Below, in pieces: positions 59,149 to 64,000 of a DNA stretch of 64,000 nucleotides. The DNA is from Actibacterium lipolyticum. Lineage in GTDB: Bacteria > Pseudomonadota > Alphaproteobacteria > Rhodobacterales > Rhodobacteraceae. Under the pieces are notes generated by a model. It did not search any database. It was not told the DNA's origin and was given only the letters and a program-made list of their open reading frames with translations. The translations under genes were made by a program, and so were the position numbers. The stretch is taken from contig NZ_FXYE01000001.1 in the NCBI RefSeq assembly GCF_900184935.1, positions 124,001-188,000 on the forward strand, written 5' to 3'. The first letter of the stretch is position 1; every line of letters starts with the position of its first letter.

Positions 59149-59225
59149 AAGACCTCCGGGTTCGAAGTGGGGCGGGGAATGACCCTCGCTCCACCTATCA
59201 ACTCTAAGCCGCGAAAGGCACCGAC

Positions 59226-59534
59226 ATGCAGTCGCAAAACATTCGCATCAGGCTGAAGGCCTTCGATTACCGTGTGCTGGATGCCAGCACGCAGGAAATC
59301 GTGAACACTGCCAAGCGCACCGGCGCTCAGGTACGTGGCCCGATCCCGCTGCCGAACAAAATTGAAAAGTTCACGGTTCTGCGTGGTCCCCACGTAGACA
59401 AGAAATCCCGTGATCAGTGGGAAATCCGCACGCACAAGCGGCTTCTCGACATCATCGACCCAACACCTCAGACTGTGGACGCGCTTATGAAGCTCGACCT
59501 GGCTGCTGGCGTTGACGTCGAGATCAAGGTTTAA
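59226..59534 (+). CDS. rpsJ: 30S ribosomal protein S10
   Basis: 102 aa. It begins [19 protein letters not shown]; the [20 protein letters not shown] and [17 protein letters not shown] stretches are the S10 signature. It binds NusB/NusG in antitermination. It opens the S10 cluster. RBS GCGAAAGGCACC precedes the ATG. Confidence 0.98.
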   Translation: MQSQNIRIRLKAFDYRVLDASTQEIVNTAKRTGAQVRGPIPLPNKIEKFTVLRGPHVDKKSRDQWEIRTHKRLLDIIDPTPQTVDALMKLDLAAGVDVEIKV

Positions 59535-59549
59535 GGAGGGCACCAGCAG

Positions 59550-60269
59550 ATGCGCTCTGGAGTAATCGCAAAGAAAGTCGGCATGACCCGGCTTTTCATG
59601 GACGACGGGAAGCAGATTCCTGTGACGGTCCTTCAACTCGAGAACCTGCAGGTTGTCGCACAGCGTACTTCTGAAACAGACGGTTACACCGCTGTTCAGT
59701 TGGGTGCCGGCACAGCCAAAGCTAAGCGGGTATCGGCCCCTATGCGTGGGCATTTCGCTAAGGCCTCTGTTGCGCCTAAGCGGAAGATCGCGGAATTCCG
59801 CGTTGCCCCGGAAAACCTGATCGGCGTTGGTGAAGAAATCACCGCTGACCACTACTTTGCTGGTCAGTTCGTTGATGTTTCCGGTACGTCCATCGGTAAA
59901 GGCTTCCAAGGTGCTATGAAACGGCACAACTTTGGCGGTCTGCGTGCGTCGCACGGTGTTTCGATTTCGCACCGTTCGCATGGTTCGACTGGTCAGTGTC
60001 AGGATCCTGGTCGCGTTTTCAAAGGTAAGAAAATGGCTGGTCACATGGGTGCTGCCCGCGTGACAACTCAGAACCTTCAGGTTGTTAAGACCGACGCCGA
60101 CCGTGGCTTGATCATGGTTAAAGGCGCCGTTCCTGGCTCCAAAGGTGGCTGGGTCACGGTTAAAGACGCGGTGAAGAAGCCGACGCCTGACAATCTGGTT
60201 CTGCCTGCTGCTCTGCGTTCGGCCCAAGCTGCCGCTGCAGAAGCTCCCGCTGAAGGAGATGCAGAATGA
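59550..60269 (+). CDS. rplC: 50S ribosomal protein L3
   Basis: 239 aa, longer than E. coli L3 by a C-terminal Ala-rich tail (about 218-239). The conserved [15 protein letters not shown] and [19 protein letters not shown] (112-130) and [20 protein letters not shown] are present. RBS AAGGAGGG is near the ATG. Its stop overlaps rplD by ATGA. Confidence 0.97.
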   Translation: MRSGVIAKKVGMTRLFMDDGKQIPVTVLQLENLQVVAQRTSETDGYTAVQLGAGTAKAKRVSAPMRGHFAKASVAPKRKIAEFRVAPENLIGVGEEITADHYFAGQFVDVSGTSIGKGFQGAMKRHNFGGLRASHGVSISHRSHGSTGQCQDPGRVFKGKKMAGHMGAARVTTQNLQVVKTDADRGLIMVKGAVPGSKGGWVTVKDAVKKPTPDNLVLPAALRSAQAAAAEAPAEGDAE

Positions 60270-60883
60270 AACTTGATGTAATCAAACTGGACGGCGGCAA
60301 AGCCGGTTCCGTTGAGCTGGGCGAAGAGATCTTTGGTCTTGAGCCTCGTGCGGACATTCTGCACCGTGTGGTTCGCTGGCAGCGCAACAATGCGCAGCAG
60401 GGTACCCACAAGGTAAAGACACGGTCCGAGACCAGCTACTCGACCAAGAAGATCTATCGCCAGAAGGGCACCGGCGGCGCACGCCACGGTGACCGTAACG
60501 CGCCGATCTTCCGCAAGGGTGGTATCTATAAGGGTCCAACCCCTCGCAGCCACGGCCACGATCTTACGAAGAAATTCCGTAAGCTTGGCCTGAAGCACGC
60601 TCTGTCTGCCAAAATGGCAGCGGGTGAGCTGGTTGTGATCGACACGGCAGACGCAGATGGCAAAACCGCCGTTCTTGCAAAAGCCGTGAAGAACCTGGGC
60701 TGGAAACGCGCGCTGGTTATCGACGGTGCTTCGGTGAACGAAAACTTCGCCAAGGCAGCACGTAACATCGAAGGTCTGGATATCCTGCCATCGATGGGCG
60801 CAAATGTTTATGACATCCTGAAGCGTGACACACTTGTGCTCACGAAGGCGGGTGTTGAAGCACTGGAGGCTCGACTGAAATGA
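60266..60883 (+). CDS. rplD: 50S ribosomal protein L4
   Basis: 205 aa. Residues about 40-100 form the exit-tunnel loop ([38 protein letters not shown]). In gamma-proteobacteria L4 represses the S10 operon; whether that holds here is not known. It overlaps rplC and rplW by 4 bases at both ends. Confidence 0.97.
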   Translation: MKLDVIKLDGGKAGSVELGEEIFGLEPRADILHRVVRWQRNNAQQGTHKVKTRSETSYSTKKIYRQKGTGGARHGDRNAPIFRKGGIYKGPTPRSHGHDLTKKFRKLGLKHALSAKMAAGELVVIDTADADGKTAVLAKAVKNLGWKRALVIDGASVNENFAKAARNIEGLDILPSMGANVYDILKRDTLVLTKAGVEALEARLK

Positions 60884-61176
60884 GCGCTAAGGCAGAACAT
60901 TACGACGTGATCCGCAAGCCGATCATCACCGAGAAAGCCACTATGGCGTCTGAAAATGGCGCGGTTGTTTTCGAAGTAGCGATCGACGCGAACAAACCAC
61001 AGATCAAAGAGGCGGTTGAAAACCTCTTTGGTGTGAAGGTGAAGGCCGTGAACACGACCATCACCAAAGGTAAGTCCAAGCGGTTCCGCGGCCAGTTGGG
61101 CAAGCGGAAAGACGTTAAGAAGGCTTATGTTACCCTCGAAGAAGGTAACACAATCGACGTGAGCACTGGTCTCTAA
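60880..61176 (+). CDS. rplW: 50S ribosomal protein L23
   Basis: 98 aa. It begins [20 protein letters not shown]; the signature [21 protein letters not shown] (in two parts, about 56-76) is intact. It lies at the tunnel exit and docks trigger factor and SRP. A textbook terminator follows its stop, which breaks the S10 cluster here. Confidence 0.97.
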   Translation: MSAKAEHYDVIRKPIITEKATMASENGAVVFEVAIDANKPQIKEAVENLFGVKVKAVNTTITKGKSKRFRGQLGKRKDVKKAYVTLEEGNTIDVSTGL

Positions 61177-61197
61177 TCGAAAGCTGATAGAATGAAG

Positions 61198-61226
61198 AAG
61201 GCCCTCGCAATTGCGGGGGCCTTTTT
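61198..61226 (+). terminator. Rho-independent terminator after rplW, inside the S10 cluster
   Basis: GGCCCTCGC pairs with GCGGGGGCC (one T-G wobble) across AATT, followed by TTTTT (61222-61226). It begins about 20 bases after the rplW stop. Downstream rplB would need read-through or its own promoter. Confidence 0.9.
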
Positions 61227-61355
61227 GTTTCGCTAGGGCTGATTGTCCGTGTGGGGAAGATCCGCCTGTTAAGTTCATTTCAGAGGACAGGCAAAAGCGG
61301 ATCGTAAGTCAGCCGCCCACATTGACCGCTGTGTCGCCTTCGGTAAGCTTGTTGG

Positions 61356-61892
61356 ATGGCAGGGAGAGTAAATCGACAGGCTTTGAGGGATGAACTAGTC
61401 CGTCTTTTAAAGGGACTGGATTTTTACCGCGCGTGGCGAATCTCGTGCATAAAGCGCGATCAGGAAGCGGTTAGCGAAGAGGACATTAATCAGATTGTCG
61501 TCGTTCCGGGCTCTTTTTTCCTTCAGCTTTTTGACGACACAAAAGACAGCCAATGCGCGCAAATTACCGAAGAAGTCCAGCGGTGGTATTCACATACGTG
61601 GAGCGATTTGTCCTATATGGCGAGGTCGGCGGAAGGAGGCCTAGAGGCCGATGTCCGTCAATTTCTGACGGATTTCCGAAATGAAGTTGGGTTTGATTTC
61701 CACACCAAGACGGGGCTTTTAAAGAAAACTGCCAACAAGGTTCTCAAGCGACGCGAGATTGCAAACGAATTGGAGTATTATTCGCTTAAGGAACTTGAGC
61801 ATGACCTTACCCAATCGGTTTTAAGCGCTGAAGAGCTGACGAAACTCGCGGATCTGCTCCGTAAATTTGAAAACGACCCAATGACATCGTGA
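61356..61892 (+). CDS. Unrecognised 178-aa protein inserted between rplW and rplB
   Basis: No signal peptide, no membrane segment and no motif I know. It is charged and appears largely helical: basic N-terminus (RQALRDELVRLLKGL), a central part with VVVPGSFFLQLFDD and WYSHTWSDLSYMARS, and a helical C-terminus (ELEYYSLKELEHDLTQ, AEELTKLADLLRKFE). Codon use is more AT-ending than that of the flanking ribosomal genes. The ATG at 61356 has only a weak RBS. A terminator lies before it, and 264 bases with no gene separate it from rplB. It may be a lineage-specific insertion. Confidence 0.65.
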   Translation: MAGRVNRQALRDELVRLLKGLDFYRAWRISCIKRDQEAVSEEDINQIVVVPGSFFLQLFDDTKDSQCAQITEEVQRWYSHTWSDLSYMARSAEGGLEADVRQFLTDFRNEVGFDFHTKTGLLKKTANKVLKRREIANELEYYSLKELEHDLTQSVLSAEELTKLADLLRKFENDPMTS

Positions 61893-62052
61893 ACGGGCGC
61901 GTTGCAAGGATAGACGGCAGCAGGTCAATTCATGTCGCCTTGAACGGCCAGCCCGAAAACCATCGTCACTCTATAGACACCCCCCAGCCCCTCTGTTAGT
62001 ACGCGCGGATGGTTCTCGGCCTCAGATTCGTTCTGGGGCCGCTTAACTTTGT

Positions 62053-62080
62053 TAAAATACACTTGGGACCTTCGGGGCCC
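62053..62080 (+). promoter_or_regulatory. Possible -10 and TTCG hairpin upstream of rplB
   Basis: In the 264-base gap before rplB an AT-rich TAAAAT (62053-62058) is followed by GGGACC-TTCG-GGGCCC (62065-62080). A new promoter is expected here because of the upstream terminator, but I see no convincing -35. The rest of the gap holds no gene. Confidence 0.3.
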
Positions 62081-62156
62081 TATACACTCGGCCACCTACG
62101 GGGGGCTAATCACATAGGCAGGTTTACCTGTCGCAGCTAAACGGAAGACAGAAAGC

Positions 62157-62999
62157 ATGGCACTTAAGTCGTATAAGCCGACGACGCCTGGCCAGCGTGG
62201 GCTGGTTCTGATCGACCGTTCGGAGCTTTGGAAAGGGCGTCCGGTCAAATCTCTTACTGAGGGTTTGACCAAAAAGGGCGGTCGGAACAACACCGGACGG
62301 ATCACTATGCGCCGCCGCGGCGGTGGCGCGAAGCGTCTCTATCGCGTTGTCGATTTCAAACGTAACAAATTCGACGTTTCCGCAACTGTGGAACGTATTG
62401 AATATGACCCCAACCGCACAGCCTTCATCGCGTTGATCCGCTATGAAGATGGCGAGCAGGCCTACATCCTGGCCCCGCAGCGCCTTGGCGTTGGCGACTC
62501 GGTCATTTCTTCGGCAAAAGCTGACGTGAAGCCCGGCAACTCCATGCCCTTCACCGGCCTGCCAATCGGTACAATCGTACACAACATCGAACTGAAAGCA
62601 GGCAAGGGCGGTCAGATCGCTCGTGCGGCTGGCACATACGCCCAGTTCGTTGGTCGTGACGGTGGCTACGCTCAGATCCGCCTGTCTTCGGGTGAACTGC
62701 GTATGGTTCGTCAGGAATGCATGTGCACCGTTGGTGCGGTGTCCAACCCTGACAACAGCAACCAAAACCTTGGTAAAGCTGGCCGTAACCGCCACAAGGG
62801 CATCCGCCCATCTGTTCGTGGTGTTGTTATGAACCCGATCGATCACCCGCACGGTGGTGGTGAAGGTCGTACATCGGGTGGTCGTCACCCAGTGACCCCG
62901 TGGGGTAAACCCACAAAGGGCGCCCGCACCCGCAACAAGAACAAGGCGTCGAGCAAGCTGATTATCCGCTCGCGTCACGCCAAGAAGAAGGGCCGCTAA
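62157..62999 (+). CDS. rplB: 50S ribosomal protein L2
   Basis: 280 aa. It begins [15 protein letters not shown]; the peptidyl-transferase-region signature [18 protein letters not shown], with the conserved His about 231, is intact, and the C-terminus is basic. RBS is GGAAGACAGAAAGC. rpsS starts 2 bases after the stop. Confidence 0.98.
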   Translation: MALKSYKPTTPGQRGLVLIDRSELWKGRPVKSLTEGLTKKGGRNNTGRITMRRRGGGAKRLYRVVDFKRNKFDVSATVERIEYDPNRTAFIALIRYEDGEQAYILAPQRLGVGDSVISSAKADVKPGNSMPFTGLPIGTIVHNIELKAGKGGQIARAAGTYAQFVGRDGGYAQIRLSSGELRMVRQECMCTVGAVSNPDNSNQNLGKAGRNRHKGIRPSVRGVVMNPIDHPHGGGEGRTSGGRHPVTPWGKPTKGARTRNKNKASSKLIIRSRHAKKKGR

Positions 63000-63000
63000 T

Positions 63001-63279
63001 ATGTCGCGTTCTGTTTGGAAAGGCCCCTTCGTTGATTCCTACGTTCTCAAGAAAGCTGAGAAGACTCGGGAATCGGGCCGCAACGAAGTTATCAAGATTT
63101 GGTCGCGCCGCTCGACGATCCTGCCCCAGTTCGTGGGCCTGACGTTCGGCGTTTATAACGGTCAGAAGCACATTCCGGTTAACGTGTCCGAGGACATGAT
63201 TGGCCAGAAGTTCGGTGAGTATGCACCGACGCGCACCTACTATGGTCACGCGGCTGATAAAAAAGCGAAGAGGAAATAA
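63001..63279 (+). CDS. rpsS: 30S ribosomal protein S19
   Basis: 92 aa. It begins [43 protein letters not shown] in two parts is the S19 core. It binds 16S rRNA with S13. It is followed by rplV after 3 bases. Confidence 0.98.
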   Translation: MSRSVWKGPFVDSYVLKKAEKTRESGRNEVIKIWSRRSTILPQFVGLTFGVYNGQKHIPVNVSEDMIGQKFGEYAPTRTYYGHAADKKAKRK

Positions 63280-63282
63280 GCC

Positions 63283-63663
63283 ATGGGTAAGGAAAAGAAT
63301 CCCCGCCGCGTGGCCGAGAATGAGGCCTTTGCAAAAGCAAAGATGCTTCGCACCTCGCCGCAAAAGCTGAACCTGGTTGCTGCGATGATCCGCGGGAAGA
63401 AAGTTGACAAGGCTCTGGCCGACTTGACGTTCTCCAACAAGCGTATCTCGGCTGACGTGAAGAAATGCCTTCAGTCGGCTATCGCGAATGCTGAAAACAA
63501 CCACAACCTGGATGTTGATGAGCTGATCGTTGCTGAAGCCTATGTCGGTAAGAACCTGACCATGAAGCGCGGTCGCCCGCGTGCACGTGGCCGGTTTGGC
63601 AAGATCGTAAAGCCGTTCTCGGAACTCACCATCAAGGTGCGTCAAGTTGAGGAGCAAGCGTAA
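63283..63663 (+). CDS. rplV: 50S ribosomal protein L22
   Basis: 126 aa. The conserved [20 protein letters not shown] and the beta-hairpin part [19 protein letters not shown] (near 88-106), which lines the tunnel, are intact. RBS AAGCC precedes ATG 63283 only weakly. Its TAA overlaps the rpsC ATG. Confidence 0.98.
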   Translation: MGKEKNPRRVAENEAFAKAKMLRTSPQKLNLVAAMIRGKKVDKALADLTFSNKRISADVKKCLQSAIANAENNHNLDVDELIVAEAYVGKNLTMKRGRPRARGRFGKIVKPFSELTIKVRQVEEQA

Positions 63664-64000
63664 TGGGTCATAAGGTCAATCCGATCGGTATGCGCCTGCA
63701 GGTCAACCGCACCTGGGACAGCCGCTGGTACGCTGATACTAAGGACTTCGGTGATCTCCTCCTCGAGGACATCAAAATCCGTGAGTTCATCAAAGAAGAC
63801 TGCAAGCAAGCTGGTGTTAGCCGCATCATCATCGAGCGTCCGCACAAGAAGTGCCGTGTGACTATTCACACTGCGCGTCCTGGCGTGATCATCGGTAAAA
63901 AAGGCGCTGACATCGAAACGCTGCGCAAAAAGCTGGCGGCTATGACCGACAGCGAGCTGCACCTGAACATCGTCGAAGTGCGCAAGCCCGAGCTGGACGC
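63663..64000 (+). CDS. rpsC: 30S ribosomal protein S3 (5' part, cut by window end)
   Basis: The ATG at 63663 overlaps the TAA of rplV (TAATG). The visible 112 residues hold the N-terminal part and the KH domain ([17 protein letters not shown]). The 3' part is outside the window. Confidence 0.96.
   Translation, partial: MGHKVNPIGMRLQVNRTWDSRWYADTKDFGDLLLEDIKIREFIKEDCKQAGVSRIIIERPHKKCRVTIHTARPGVIIGKKGADIETLRKKLAAMTDSELHLNIVEVRKPELD

Noticed and set aside
61211-61393. 60-aa open frame before the unknown S10-cluster gene
   Set aside because: It overlaps the terminator and the 178-aa gene, with no RBS.

Overview
The window looks like a chromosomal segment of an alphaproteobacterium of the order Rhodobacterales (Roseobacter/Rhodobacteraceae group). 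The evidence is moderate-to-high GC with strong GC-ending codon use, the gene order chvI-chvG-hprK-rapZ-EIIA-ptsH, a short HprK without its N-terminal domain, a long-form acyl-CoA dehydrogenase typical of the ethylmalonyl-CoA pathway, DUF6473 and DUF1491 proteins, and two near-identical tuf genes flanking the secE-rpoC and rpsL-S10 ribosomal clusters. I saw no rRNA, phage, insertion sequence or CRISPR array. Almost all of it is core genome.

Layout. 1-9.3 kb: cell-wall and housekeeping genes (partial MltB-type transglycosylase, glutathionyl-hydroquinone reductase, YkuD L,D-transpeptidase with a PatB-type C-S lyase, def plus a def-like pseudoenzyme and fmt, rnhA, ispH, an NYN-domain protein, folK). 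9.4-17.4 kb: a long forward run rpoZ-spoT-DUF2062-pdxJ-acpS-lepB-rnc-era-DUF1491-recO with many short overlaps. 17.4-22.2 kb: META-domain lipoprotein, probable methylsuccinyl-CoA dehydrogenase, a TauE/SafE permease and pckA. 22.5-28 kb: the ChvI/ChvG two-component system followed by truncated HprK, RapZ, EIIA-Man and HPr, i.e. a regulatory PTS with no sugar permease visible, then an acyltransferase. 28-34.8 kb: hbd, DUF6473, DUF4336, etfBA, a PduO-type cobalamin adenosyltransferase, a twin-TM protein, an SDR and an SH3 protein. 35-41 kb: parC, a lipoprotein, tuf copy 1, a LysE exporter, a methyltransferase-like protein and tRNA-Trp(CCA). 41-53.7 kb: a small membrane protein, secE-nusG-rplKA-rplJL-rpoBC. 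54.9-64 kb: rpsL-rpsG-fusA-tuf copy 2-rpsJ-rplCDW, an unrecognised 178-aa gene, then rplB-rpsS-rplV-rpsC (cut by the window end).

How the genes work together. mcd, hbd, etfAB and the adenosyltransferase fit acetyl-CoA/C4 assimilation (ethylmalonyl-CoA pathway and B12-dependent mutases). pckA stands divergently from chvI, which links gluconeogenesis to the ChvGI/PTS signalling block. The ribosomal part carries visible RNA-level control: an L1-type leader before rplK, a strong terminator-like hairpin and L10-type leader before rplJ, hairpins between rplL-rpoB, rpoB-rpoC and fusA-tuf, and a textbook terminator inside the S10 cluster after rplW.

Most unusual points: a peptide-deformylase paralogue that has lost both the metal-binding Cys and the catalytic Glu and sits translationally coupled between def and fmt; an unrecognised gene plus terminator splitting the S10 cluster between rplW and rplB; near-identity of the two tuf genes that begins at the start codon and ends at the stop codon; and a two-turn direct repeat between pckA and chvI. 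I did not find a clearly new multi-gene system.
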